Source: Prochilodus magdalenae
Lineage: Eukaryota; Chordata; Actinopteri; Characiformes; Prochilodontidae
DNA: 64,000 nt
Direction: 5' to 3'
Assembly: GCA_024036415.1 (NCBI GenBank)
Contig: JAMWET010006969.1
Location: forward strand, 1 to 64,000
The notes under the pieces are model-generated. The model was not told where the DNA came from. It was given only the letters and a program-made list of their open reading frames with translations, and ran no database searches. The position numbers and the translations under genes were made by a program. Shown piece after piece: positions 35,662-48,677 of this stretch. The stretch's first letter is position 1; every line of letters begins with the position of its first letter.

Positions 35662-35675
35662 TTATATACACACAC

Positions 35676-35935
35676 GATATGGCCAAAAGTATAGGGACAC
35701 AAACTGTCCAGGTTTAAATCCATAGGCATTAATATTGAATTGTAGCTATAACAGCAAGTGTCTGTGAAATTTTTTGACCATTCATTCATTCCAAAAAAAA
35801 GGAAAATAAATGATGTGATGTTGGGGAGTCCTGGTTTGCGAACTCTGTTTTTGTTCATTCTAAAGGTGTTCCATGAGGTCGAGGCTCTGGGCAGGCCTGT
35901 GCATGAATGTTACAGTGAAACGGTGAGTGAAAATG
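35676..35935. mobile_element. Tc1-type end fragment
   Basis: GATATGGCCAAAAGTATAGG, TTTTTTGACCATTCATTC and AAGGTGTTCCATGAGGTCG resemble scattered parts of a Tc1-like element with large internal loss. Confidence 0.6.
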
Positions 35936-36084
35936 ACAAGAACTGAGTAAAATGATGATGAGTAAGATGATAAGTTGAAGGAGTTAGAGTTAAAGAGACA
36001 GTGAGTGAGATCATTTTCTTTGCACTGATACTGTGACACTGTTTTCTAGGTCTATTTTGCATGATAAGGTGGTTAGGTCGAGGT

Positions 36085-37695
<1,611 letters not shown>

Positions 37696-39021
37696 AACAA
37701 GCCAGTCCTCCCCCAAAATGGCTGGGGTCTGCTATTTAAATAACCATCAGGCTATTGGATTAGCCCAACTATAGGTGAGTTTACAGGTTACGTTAAAGTT
37801 GGCAAGTTCTAACTATAATTTAATATGTTAACTCCATTAAACAATTTTGGCCTCAACATATTAACATACATACAAAGCCTTTAACATTCACATGAAACAT
37901 CCTCCTTAATCTGCCCAAAAGAAACCATAAAACCTTTGATAAATAATAATAATGATAATAATAATTTACACTTATATAGCGCCTTTCACAAACCCAAGGA
38001 CGCTTTACAAAAATAAACCAACAAAAAAAAAAAAAGATCTTGAAGAATGAAAATGTTTAGAGAAAAGATAAGTTTTTAAGTGAGTTTTGAAGATGGAAAG
38101 AGAGGGTGAAGTGCGTATACATGAAGGTAGGGAGTTCCAGAGTGTGGGGGCAGCAACACTAAATGACCTGCCACCCATAGAGGAAAGCCTGGACCTAGGA
38201 ACAGCTAGGAGACCAGAGTCAGAGGACCGTAGCTGACGTGATGGAACGTAAGGATGAAGGAGGGCTGACAGACAGGTGGGTGCTAGTCCGTGAAGGGCTT
38301 TAAAGGTCAGGAGAAGGATCTTATAATGGATGCGCTCTGTAACTGGTAGCCAGTGTAGCTGAAGGATGGGGGTGATGTGTGCGGATTTCTTGGTGCGGAC
38401 TAAGACTCTGGCTGCGGAGTTTTGAATGTACTGTAGAGGGCGAAGGGTTTTGGAGGGTAGACCATGGAACAGAGCATTGCAGTAATCTAGCCTAGATGAA
38501 ATAAATGCATGAACCAGAGTCTCAGCATCTTTCAAAGTAAGCAGTGGGCGGAGCCTAGCAATATTACGAAGATGAAAAAAGGCAGACTTTGTCAGAGATT
38601 TGATATGGTAAACAAAACTGAGGCAGGGGTCAAACAGAACACCAAGGTTCCACACAGTAGTGGATGGGGTGACTGGTGTGGCATTGACGATGTATGGCAG
38701 GCTGCCGGCATGCTGTAACAAACAGGTAACTCCTTTAAACAGACATTATCACGGTTAGTTCAGATAAATATGCATAGATAATGTTTCAAAATTCCCTACA
38801 CCATCAGTTGGCCACCCTGAATAGTGCAAGATAATTGCAGTTGTTTGTGTTTGTTTTTCAGAGTCCAGAAAAGTGTGTTTGAGGTGTGTTTGACCGGCGC
38901 CGCCGCGGCCATGGGGGTATGAATAAAAAGAGTCTTTAAAACTATGGAAGTTGTCTGTGTTTTTGTTCCAACATTGTCCATCATAAATGCTCTCTATGGA
39001 ACGGACGAGAGCTCCGTTACA
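37696..39021 (-). mobile_element. Solo-LTR copy 4, minus strand, with LINE inside
   Basis: LTR segments 37696-37935 and 38690-39021 match the 932-bp LTR in minus orientation, with the 5' terminus intact (..GAGCTCCGTTACA ending 39021). The 3' end is lost. A 92-bp LTR segment (equivalent to 25897-25988) is missing at the LINE insertion site. Confidence 0.9.
37936..38689 (-). mobile_element. 5'-truncated L2-type LINE with open RT C-terminus
   Basis: On the minus strand about 227 uninterrupted codons (38005-38688) encode the RT C-terminal region: LGVLFDPCLSF, FHLRNIARLRP, AFISSRLDYCNALF, LQYIQNSAARVL, LQLHWLPVTERI, YKILLLTFKALHGLAP, SLSIFKTHLKTYLF. The stop is at 38005. The 3' UTR ends with CTTATATAGCGCCTTTCAC (complement) and an (ATT)n tail. 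The intact frame means a young insertion. Position 38690 leftwards is LTR. Confidence 0.9.
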
Positions 39022-39573
39022 ATGATAAACAAGAATAATATTTTTTTTTATTTTTTAATAATGTTTTTGTGCACATGGTAATAAACCACAAAGGTATGCA
39101 CTTATTTTACATGCAGATTAATATACAGAAATACTTCATCTGTTCAATCCATTCCATTTAAAGACTATGCTCATGCTGCATACTACTGGAACTCCATTAA
39201 ATCAATAAACCAATGAATAAAAACACAGCCATCATGGAAACATTTAAATTGCTGTGATACCCAATTTAAATATGATATTTTAGGAATATTCACAGATTTT
39301 TACCATCTTTAAAAATGCTGAGATGTTCCCTTTATTTTACATTCATTTATTTCCCCTTTTAACTCTGTAAAGTCTGGACAGGGAGTTTTGCATTTCCTGC
39401 TCAACCTAAACTTTGCATATGAGCACAGCTTTTGGATCACAAGCCATCATTGTTGTTGTTGTTTTTTTTTTTGTGAACTATTTTTTTTATAGATTGCCTG
39501 AAATACAGAACTTATCAATAATTGTCAGACTGCAGGAAAATATTCAGATCATCCCACCCTCCTCTGTGTTTTA
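39022..39573. other. AT-rich spacer
   Basis: T-runs at 39041-39060 and 39460-39490; no gene recognised. Confidence 0.4.
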
Positions 39574-39852
39574 AGATTTAAATCCCTTATTAGTCCCACA
39601 GTGGGGAAATTTAGTCTCTGCATTTAACTCATCTGTGAAGTGAAACACCACAAACACACTCACTAGTGAACACACTAGGGGGCAGTGAGCACACTTACCC
39701 GGAGCAGTGGGCAGCCCTATCCACGGCACCCGGGGAGCAGTTTAGGTGCCTTGCTCAAGGGCACCTCAGTCATTACTGTCAGTTCAGGGAATCGAACCGG
39801 CGACCCTCCGGGCACAAGGCCAGCTCCCTAACCTCCAGCCCACGACTGCCCC
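39574..39852 (-). mobile_element. tRNA-derived SINE, family 2
   Basis: On the minus strand the head has GTCGTGGGCTGGAGGTTAGG and a B box GGTTCGATTCC (near 39795). The body carries GAGCAAGGCACC and the tail CCCACTGTGGGACTAATAAG. A shorter, more diverged copy is at 63.74-63.92 kb. Confidence 0.8.
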
Positions 39853-39868
39853 TTAAAACAACAGGAGA

Positions 39869-39941
39869 CGAGCCAGCCATGAGTCGAACCTAGAATCTTC
39901 TGATCCGTAGTCAGACGTGTTATCCATTGCGCCACTGGCCC
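39869..39941 (-). tRNA. tRNA-Arg (anticodon ACG)-like gene
   Basis: The 73-nt minus-strand sequence starts GGGCCAGTGGCGCAATGG, has CTGACTACGGATC around anticodon ACG (positions 34-36) and ends GGCTGGCTCG, matching the vertebrate tRNA-Arg(ACG) pattern from memory. Acceptor (7/7 with one G-T) and anticodon stems pair fully. The D stem (C11-A24) and T stem (G52-A62) each have a mismatch, so it may be a weakened gene or pseudogene. Internal A and B boxes are present. A TTTT pol III terminator lies about 12 nt past the 3' end (39854-39857 on the plus strand). No CCA is encoded, as usual in eukaryotes. Confidence 0.8.
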
Positions 39942-40019
39942 CCACGATGGTGGTGCAAATACAAAATAAAAATGACAGGGTCACAGTGCAGAGTGAATTG
40001 CCATCTCCCCTGACTTAAT

Positions 40020-40230
40020 GCATTTACAGTATTTAGCTGACGCTCTTATCCAGAGCAACTTATGAGGGTATTCATATCACAGGTAGGCCAATGTAGTGTT
40101 AGGAGTCTGCCCAAGGACTCTTATTGGTGTAGCACAGCATAATCACCCAGACCACGATTCGAACCCCAGTCTCCCACATGTGGTGGTGGCTACTTGGTGT
40201 TTAGTGGTGTTGTCCGCTGAGCTACACCAG
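40020..40230 (-). mobile_element. tRNA-derived SINE, family 1
   Basis: Same layout as at 17.4 kb: tail ATTTAGCTGACGCTCTTATC on the plus strand, B box complement GATTCGAACCCCAG, A box complement CCGCTGAGCTACACC. It lies 80 bp from the tRNA gene. Confidence 0.8.
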
Positions 40231-41872
40231 CTATTATATGTTCTAGCCTTGATCCATGCATACTAGCAACTGAGAGTTCAAGTGAGAAAATGTCCAAGAA
40301 GCTGTGTAGCCATTGCCTTCTTGTAATTGAATGCGAAGGATTCTATCAATTAACCAGTAGTTTCTATGCAGCAGTTAGGGCACAGAGTAATAACCTGTTG
40401 TTTTATCGGCTAGCTACCTAAACACCAAACTGAATTACTGCATGCTTCATTTAAACTAAATGTAAATTTGTGCATTGAACCTGATTCATCACTTGTCTCA
40501 AACCTCCACTTGTTTCTAGATTGTATGAAAGTTCAATTAATCAAACACAAAGTAATCTGTATGACATTAAATGGTGGTGTTAGTGCTGAGATTCAGCATT
40601 GTCTCGAGTTTATTTGCACAAACAGAGATGTATGGTTATGTAGAGCTTAGTCTTTTTCACAGGCATGCAGAATCATGCATGAGCACCAGGCTTAGGTTGC
40701 AAGTCCTGTCCAGTGGGGTCCAGTCTCATTCAAGTTTATACAGAATCATGTACAGGCACCAGGCTTAGGTTCTTAGTCAGGTCCAGTCGAGTCTTCGGTC
40801 TGGTTCAGTCTGGTTCTGTCTGACCAGAAGTGTTTTTGGGTAATCTTATATATAGCAAGAGAAGGTGAGTTTAAGAAATAAGAGGGGTAAGCGCCGATTT
40901 GCACTGTCTGTCCCCAAAAGGCCATTTGCTAGAGCTTCGCCACACACTGTTTGATTAAACTTGAATATACTTGGTTAAGACATGGAAAAGTAGCATACCT
41001 TGAGAGGATAACATTTGAGAGGAATAGGACATGGGTTGGGGCTATTGTTTTTATTCAGTGGTCAAATCTCTGCTCTTTTTTTTACTACTTAAAATCATAT
41101 TTCAAATATAAAACATGATGCAGAAACCTGGTAGTATACTTTACAGTAAGTAGAAAATAAAAAGTAAGTTAGGTTTACTTAAATGCCTACAAGCATACTT
41201 TAAACTTGTACTTCCATAAACTACAAAATGGGATAGAAGTATTGTGGCATGGGGAATCTGACTGTATCTAGTATGAAGGGGAGAGAGTTTCATGGCTGGA
41301 AAACGAGGCTGGTCTAAAGATACAGAGAAATATGAGACCCTGAAAGAAGTTTGGTTTATATTTTTGTTCACTAGTGTATAAATAAAGAGCTTTGTGTTGC
41401 ACTCTTGCAAATTTGTCTGTTTGTGTCTCTAGGCCAAAGTACATCATTAGTAAAGTTTTAGGAGAGGTCACAGAACAGTTACAGTAAAAGATAAACTTGT
41501 AAGTGATTTGTTTCCCCTAATCTTTACTGTTAATAACGAAAATCACATACTAAAATTAGAATTACATACATTTGTAATATAACATACTAGTAGTGCATAC
41601 ATAGGTTCACTTCTAGTACTGTTCAGGGTGAAGTTACATTCCAAAATAAAAGTTGTGTGTGAATAATTATAATAATATTATTAATTAGTTGTGTACTCAA
41701 AGTTTACTACTCTTACCCCTAAATTATATGTTACAGTAAAGTAAAAAATGGGCCAATGTAGTTCCAGGAAGTATTAAAATAATACACTTCTGAGTATATT
41801 ACCAGTACGTTGATGATGGGGAAATACACTTGAGCTTTACTTGATTAAACAAAACAGAAAATAAATCTTATT
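40231..41872. other. Intergenic, nothing recognised
   Basis: AT-rich. One local direct repeat: CACCAGGCTTAGGTT occurs at about 40684 and 40757, each after GAATCATG(CA/TA), with CAGTCTGGTTC-type repeats near 40800. No coding support. Confidence 0.35.
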
Positions 41873-41915
41873 TACATTTATTATTATCCAGAGCAACTTA
41901 CAGCAATGCTTATTG
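41873..41915. repeat. SINE family 1 tail fragment
   Basis: TTACATTTATTATTATCCAGAGCAACTTACA is the tail motif of the family-1 SINE without a head. Confidence 0.5.
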
Positions 41916-44900
41916 TTTCATCAGAGAAAATGTCCTAGTTAGTACAAGAAGGTTAGAGTATAGTAGAACTCTGCACTGGGTAAATAATTGTCAAATGGTT
42001 GAAGGACGGTTGATCTGATTCTGTTTGACTTTCAGTTACTTTTTCCTATTACTAGTCAACACTGACACTTTCATAATCTCTGAGAAGATTCCATTTCATT
42101 TACACTTGGGTTTAGTGTGCCATAGATCCGTGTCTGATCACCTCCAAATGGGGTTTGAATGCTCCTGTTCTGGCATTTCATGTTCTCCAAAATGCATGCT
42201 GATATAATTTATAAACTGGCCCTGAAAGCTGTGCATGTTTACTACAGTTATAACTATAATAGCAGATATGAATGTAGTCTGGTTAAATATTGTTGCAGTG
42301 TTGGTTGTTTGTTTCATTGACCCCAGAACTCCTAAACGCTATTGTTAAAGCTATGCCTGTAATGTACCAGGTTATGAGGACCAAACTACTTCATTAAAGG
42401 GTGACAATGTTTGTTTGGGGGTTTGCTGGTCGCTGACAATTCGCTTTTAGAACAATGGTGGGTGCGAATAGAGCTGTTTAAGAGACTGATGGCCTTGGGG
42501 TGGAAAATCTCTAAAGGCTGACGACTCTTGATCTCTCCCTCTCTCTTCTACAGCATGAGTGTGAATAGACTGTGATGGGAGTGGAATGATAGGTGAGTTT
42601 TCCTATGGATGTTTGTGGTATGTGTCTACTGGTGCGAAAAAGGTCTCAAAGCATATATGAATAGGACTTTTTTTCTCCCACCCTTTCTGTGACTACAAGG
42701 AGCCAGCATAAACCAAGAACCCAAGCTGTTGGGCCCATCTGAAATCACAGGTACTCCTGGGTTCTCTGCTTTACATAAGTCCATCAGAATGCTGATGGCC
42801 TTCCTCCATTGGAAATCATGCATGACAGAGAACCACATCCAGGTCATGGGCCGGAAGAGGTATTCAAGATTGTTGTTGGAGATTAACAGTGGCTCGCCGC
42901 TGCAGTTGGCAGAGTACTTCCAGGGGGCGTGGCTAACAGGAGAGCTATTCATTCATACAGTCTACAACCATCACTACATATTGTAACAGCCTACATACTG
43001 TGCAGCACTACGGTGTGTCTATACATGATTGTTGCCTGAGATTTTAACCAGTGAGAACTGAGCTTCTGCAACACCAAGCCGCCTTTCAGCTGTCATTGTT
43101 GGGGTTTTATCCAGTATTGCAGTTGAACATCTGCAGCCATTTTACTTCCAAAAGATAACAGTATGACATACCGGTGCCACCAACCAAGTGCAGCACCATG
43201 TTACGACCAACAAGCCTGCATTGCCTAAGGGGATTTCATTGGATGCAGTTAAATTGGCAGGGTTGCAAAGACCTCTCACGGAAAAGCTTACCTTTGTATG
43301 GGTCATCAGTTGGGGGGGTTGGTGGGGGTTGCAATACACATTTTCCACAATTTACTAGAGGCTCTAGAGAGCAGTCTTGCTCTTCTGAAGTCGCCTCACT
43401 CCTCCCTCCAGCTCAGTGGGTGGCAGTAATTCGCCTCATGTTGGCTGGAGGTGCCATTCAGACAAAAGACGAAGAAGAAGGGAGAAGTGTATGAGACTTG
43501 TCTGACAAACACACTTACTATCTTTGTTGGAACCTCCGAGCTTCATGTCTGCTGTAAGTACTACTGTTGTTTTTGGACAGCTGGACGGTCTTATGCACCC
43601 GTTCCTGTTTTTTTTTGCACCTTTAGGATGGTTTAAAGGACTGACTATGGTTTGCAGTGATGCTAACATGCTAATGCTAACATGCTAACTTGCTAATAGC
43701 ACTCTGTAAACAAGCCAGCCTTTACTAATACAGCTGTATGTTTGGTACGTAGACAAAGAGAGAGATTGATGTCGGTTTAGATTATTCAGGGATCAGTCCG
43801 GTTGTGCTTGGATGTGGATTCTTAGGGACGTATGACATTTAGGACAGGCAAAGGACAGCTTGCATCAGAACACAGCCAGCCCTCAGAAGCTGTTTTAAGG
43901 ACTCTGGGCAAATATGCTGGTTCCCATATATAATATTTATATCGTGTATATATATTTGATTATGTGTATAATGTTGGTGTGCACAAATTGGATGAACGTT
44001 TGTTTGAGCTACATCCCTTCGACCTGGTGTTTTCCTACTGGACATTGTGTACATAATATCAGCAGGGTTTATAGCAAGTGATGGTCTCTTAACCCCCAAT
44101 AACTGATCCACAACTGTCTGTAGAATGTGGCTAACATCATCAGAGTATAAACCGATACATCAAATTGAACTAAGAGCAAGATATCATGCATGATAATCTG
44201 CTCCTCAAACTTTTTTTCTTTGGTAAGTGTCTAATGTCCCATGTTGCAGGAGACAATTTCAGACTCTTTCAGTCTCAGAGCTATAGGTTTTGACTACAAA
44301 GCTACTTTAGGCTCAAAACATGTAGACTGTGATGGGGTGGGTTTGATAGATGAGTTATCCAGCAGGAGTTCGTAATGTATGTTCACTGGTTGGAGGGCTG
44401 GATAACATATTTGAAGTTTGGCATGACTACTCATTAGCGAGTGCAAATCACAGACCTCAGTTTTTGCCATAACCACAGAGCTGTAAATGGTGCTATTACT
44501 GCCCGGTGGTTTCTGGTCAAACTATGGACTGCTTGTATGAACTACTAGCCATTTGTTTCACATTAGACAAAGTTGATCAGAAACCAGGTACCATATAAAT
44601 AACTTAAATATTATCTGGTGTGGGTCTGGCTCTGTAGCTTCTATCAGTAGTTTAAGTCTCTCTCCTTGTGCTCCTCCAGAGCTGTTGGAAAGAGAAACGC
44701 TTTTGAAGGTACAGATCTGTTGGTAGCATATTACAAACTAGGAACAAGTGGATAAATACAAACAGTTATGCATTGTTTACCACAATTCTATTGTATCGCT
44801 GTATTAAAAGAGGGTGTGAATTTCAAACAAATGCTAAAGAGATACATTTAGTGCTAAAGTGTGCGCAGGAAATGACTGTACAAGGCGGAATTGAGCTTAT

Positions 44901-45547
44901 CACACAGAGAACATTCAGACATCCTGGGAGATAATGCAGGTGTTAGGTCATGTATAGTGTGCTTTAAGGTCACTTAAGTGTCCTAAACCATACAGGTAGC
45001 CAGTGCAGTTCTTATAAAACAGGGGTGATGGGAGCTCTTTCTTGTTAGGATGTAGTTTTAACTGCATGCTCTGTAGTTTTAACTATGCTCTGTCATATCA
45101 AGGCCATTTCATTTTGAAAATCAATGAACAACTGCTAATATTAAGTCAAATCCTGGTTTAGTTGATGTTTGACCAATTATTCATTTGTTAGTATAAATGA
45201 TGAATGCTCTGGCGATCAAAGATCAAAAATGGTGTTCCTCTAGGTTCTATGCTAGGGCTTCTTTTGTTTTCAGTTTATAGGTTACCATTAAGAGATAACA
45301 TCTGCAACACTGAATGAATATAAATTCATCCATTGAGCCAGATATCTCACAACAATATTGATAATAGTAATCACTGTGTATGAGAGTATAGTATAATTTC
45401 GTATATTAATTGTCCTTTTTAATGCTATCAGAACTGAAAATGCTACATGTGGGGCCATTGTGACAACCTGTCCATAATTGGTTTACGTATGAACATTTTA
45501 TTTGGAACAATGCAAGTTTGTTTTGAGTTAGTAACTAATCACCCCAT
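41916..45547. other. Intergenic, no gene recognised
   Basis: Overlapping open frames on both strands at 42626-42986 have protein-like composition but no domain I know. TGCTAACATGCTAATGC repeats lie at 43656-43700. GGTGGCAGTAATTCGCC followed by AAAAGACGAAGAAGAAG (43421-43485) resembles a motif pair common in fish promoters or repeats. A possible exon end at about 44709 (GAAG/GTACAG) is unproven. Confidence 0.3.
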
Positions 45548-46720
45548 ACAGGTGCTGGTCAATTATATTCAAAAAATTCAAAAAAATCCATTTGAAAAGT
45601 GAAACTTGTATATTATATTCATTCATTACACACAGATTTATATATTTCAGGTGTTTATTTGTTTAAATTTTGATGATTATAACTGACAACTAATGAAAAC
45701 CCCAAATTCAGTATCTCAGAAAATTAGAATATCACTTATATAGCAAGACCAATGCAAAAAAGAAATGTTGGCCAACTGAAAAGTATGAACATGAAAGTAT
45801 GAGCATGTGTAGCACTCAATACTTAGTTGGGGCTCTTTTTGCCCGGATTACTGCAGAAATGCGGCGTCTTCTTCTTCACAATACCCCATAAATTTTCTAT
45901 GGGGTAAAGATCAGGCGAGTTTGCTGGCCAATTAAGTTACCATGTTCATTAAACCAGGTACTGGTAGCTTTAACACTGTGTGCAGGTGCCAAGTCCTGTT
46001 GGAAAAGGAAATCTGCATCTCCATAAAGTTGGTCAGCAGCAGGAAGCATGAAGTGCTCTAAAACTTAATGGTAGACGGCTGCGTTGACCTTAAACCTCAG
46101 AAAACACAGTAGACCAACACCAGCAGATGACATGGCACCCCAAACCATCACTGACTGTGGAAATTTTACACTGGTCCTCAAGCAACGTGCATTCTGTGCC
46201 TCTCCTCTCTTCCTCCAGACTCTGGGACCTTGATTTTTTTCTACCACATCTTTTCCTTCCCTTGACCTCTCTATTAATGTGCTGGGACACAGAGCTCTGT
46301 GAACAGCCAGCTTCTTTAGCAAGGACCTTTTGTTTCTTGCCCTCCTTGTGCAAGGTGTCAATGGTCGTCTTTTGGACAACTGTCAAGTCAGCAGTCTTCC
46401 CCATGATTGTGTTGCCTACAGAACTAGACTGAGAGACCATTTAAAGGCCTTTGCAGGTGTCTTGAGTTAATTAGCTGATTTGCGTGTGGTACCAGGTGTC
46501 TTCAATATTGAACCTTTTCACAATATTCAAATTTTCTGAGATACTGAATTTGGGATTTTCATTAGTTGTCAGTTATAATCATCAAAATTTAAAGAAATAA
46601 ACTCTTGAAATATATCAGTCTGTGTGTAATGAATGAATATAATATACAGGTTTTGAATGGAATTACTGAAATAAATCAACTTTTTCATGATATTCTAACT
46701 TTATGAACGACTTGTTTTTT
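45548..46720 (-). mobile_element. Tc1-like transposon with internally deleted transposase
   Basis: The left end (CAGGTGCTGGTC, then AGTATCTCAGAAAATTAGAATATC) and right end (GAGATACTGAATTTGGG, TCAACTTTTTCATGATATTC) are inverted. The transposase is on the minus strand from an ATG at 46404. The N-terminal helix-turn-helix (MGKTADLTV, EAGCSQSSVS) is followed, in a shifted frame, by a later segment (GPRVWRKRGEAQ, KFPQSVMVWGAMSSAG). The region between is deleted, so the DDE core is incomplete. Remaining C-terminal sequence runs to about 45830. The right TIR tip is degenerate. Confidence 0.85.
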
Positions 46721-47416
46721 TTTGCCTCTGCATAATTACAAGAATAATATATCTGTATGTTCAAAAATATACACAAATAAAAAGAAATAACCACTTGAAT
46801 TTTGCCATGTTGATACATGTTCCACTACATGTGTCAAGAAAGAAATTCATGAATATGCTAACCATTCATGATTGTGAGAAGGTAGTAGGTCAGTATTTCT
46901 TCATGCTTGGATTACTGGTATGTAATGCTAGTATTGATGATCCAGTTTGTTTCTGAGCAAAATCCGACTTTGATATATAAAACAGCAGTAAGAAATTGTT
47001 CAAACTGTTCAAATTACAATATTCTGTTGACATAGCATGTCAATGTATATAGAAATACATGGCATATCATGCTTTTGTTTATTTGACCTAGTAACCTTCA
47101 TAACCATTGTGTATAACCATTGGTAAATGAGTGCAGTTTTTTATGATACCATTATTCAAATAATCTAGCTTTGTTAATGATATTGAGGGTCAAAAAGAGA
47201 GACATCTGAATGATTGCCCTTAAAAATTTAGTTACTGTAACAGTTTCTAAACCTTTGTTCCAAAGTTCAAAAAGTTCCTTACTAGAGGTCATCTTAGTCA
47301 AACTGCCAGCAACTGATACAACCACTTTGACTTGACTATATTATTCATGACCACCGTGTCATTATCAAACCTTTGTTGCACTTGAAATTAAATTGTACTT
47401 TTCTCCTTTTTACCAG
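46721..47416 (+). other. Upstream/intron side of the intact ZNF exon
   Basis: AT-rich. It ends with TTTTCTCCTTTTTACCAG, a strong pyrimidine tract and acceptor. No 5' module like those at 24-33 kb was found within the window for this locus. Confidence 0.5.
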
Positions 47417-47419
47417 GAG

Positions 47420-48550
47420 ATGGTAGAAGAAATAAACCATAACCCTGGAGAGACTTCATGTGAGCCAGTGGCATCCAGCAGCTCTGGAAGTCAACAGCAA
47501 CCATCATCCGACACTGTCAACAAGAAAAGATCTCAAAGAAAAATGAAGAAAAATATCACCAAAGAGAAAACTCACCACTGCTCAGAGTGTGGAAAGAGTT
47601 TTATTGACAAAAGCAGTCTCCAAAGGCACCAGCGCATTCACGCAGGAGAGGAGTATATGTGCGTAGAGTGTGGCGAGAGTTTTAACCGAATGAGTAATCT
47701 CCAAGTGCACCAACGCATTCACTCAGGAGATAAACCATACCAGTGCTCGGAGTGTGGGAAGCGCTTTAACGTGCAGAGCAATCTCCAGAGACACCAGCGC
47801 GTTCACACAGGAGAGAAACCCTATGACTGTTCGGAGTGCGGGAAGAGATTTACCGCACAAAGCAGCCTCCAAAGACACCAGCGCGTTCACACAGGAGAAA
47901 AGCCCTACTACTGTATAAAGTGTGGAATGAAATTCAGTCAACTGACTCATCTCAAAGAACACAAGCATATTCACACCGAGGCGAGACTGTTTCAGTGTTC
48001 CGAGTGCGGGAAGAGCTTTAATCGAAAGACTGTCCTCCACAGGCACCAGCGCACTCATGCAGGAAAGAAGCCCTATTCCTGCTCCAAGTGTGGAATGAGT
48101 TTTACAGTGCAGAGCAGCCTCCAAGAACACGAGCGCATTCACACAGGAGAGAAACCCTTTCAGTGTTCGGAGTGTGGAAAGAGTTTCAATCGAAAGACTG
48201 TGCTTCAGAGACACCTGCGCGTTCACACGGGAGAGAAACCGTATTACTGTGCCGTGTGTGGAATGAACTTCACCGTGAAGAGCAGTCTACAAAGACACCT
48301 GCGTGTTCACACGGGAGAGAAACCCTACCGCTGCTCAGACTGTGGGAGGAGCTTTTCACACAGTATTTCCCTCAAAAAACACAAGAGCCTTCACACTGGA
48401 CAGAAGTTTGAACAGAAGGCTGGACAGCAAGCTGGACACGGGCAGATGGTCCGTACCTCCACCTCCATAACATCTCAACAGCAGCTAGCTCAGGGGCAGT
48501 GCAGTGCCAAGGATGAAACTGATTGCCTTAAAGTGAGCTCTAATGAATAA
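47420..48550 (+). CDS. C2H2 zinc-finger protein, 10 fingers, intact
   Basis: Terminal exon of a poly-zinc-finger gene. The exon starts at 47417 after an acceptor and the first in-frame ATG is 47420 (GAG/ATGG), giving 376 residues. A 50-residue polar, Ser/Gln/Lys-rich lead (SSSGSQQQPSS, KKRSQRKMKK, possible nuclear signal) precedes ten C2H2 fingers with HTGEKPY-type linkers (about residues 55-330), and a 45-residue Gln-rich tail follows. Helix contact residues (-1,2,3,6) are DSSR, RSNV, VSNR, ASSR, QTHE, RTVR, VSSE, RTVR, VSSR, HISK. Fingers 6-7 and 8-9 look like a two-finger duplication. No KRAB/BTB/SCAN domain. Likely a nuclear sequence-specific regulator, target unknown. Earlier exons, if coding, are outside what I can identify. 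Confidence 0.85.
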   Translation: MVEEINHNPGETSCEPVASSSSGSQQQPSSDTVNKKRSQRKMKKNITKEKTHHCSECGKSFIDKSSLQRHQRIHAGEEYMCVECGESFNRMSNLQVHQRIHSGDKPYQCSECGKRFNVQSNLQRHQRVHTGEKPYDCSECGKRFTAQSSLQRHQRVHTGEKPYYCIKCGMKFSQLTHLKEHKHIHTEARLFQCSECGKSFNRKTVLHRHQRTHAGKKPYSCSKCGMSFTVQSSLQEHERIHTGEKPFQCSECGKSFNRKTVLQRHLRVHTGEKPYYCAVCGMNFTVKSSLQRHLRVHTGEKPYRCSDCGRSFSHSISLKKHKSLHTGQKFEQKAGQQAGHGQMVRTSTSITSQQQLAQGQCSAKDETDCLKVSSNE

Positions 48551-48551
48551 A
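48546..48551 (+). terminator. AATAAA overlapping the ZNF stop codon
   Basis: The TAA stop (48548-48550) lies inside AATAAA. Because it overlaps the stop it may not be the signal actually used. No second one was assigned before the Tc1 element at 48678. Confidence 0.3.
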
Positions 48552-48677
48552 AGTGTTGTTTTTTCCTTTTCGGATTGTTTCTGGATTGTGAGTGACATTG
48601 TTTTTTGCGCAGTGTGTCAATTTGCTATTGCCAGTGCAGTGCCAGTGTTACAAAAGCTGTGTTATAGCTGTGACCTA

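Noticed and set aside
35499..35858. Open frames in the (GT)n/(GTAT)n microsatellite
   Set aside because: Dinucleotide repeat artefacts (alternating C/V or H/T).
46127..46432. Plus-strand 101-residue ORF
   Set aside because: Antisense of the Tc1 transposase N-terminus at 46.1-46.4 kb.
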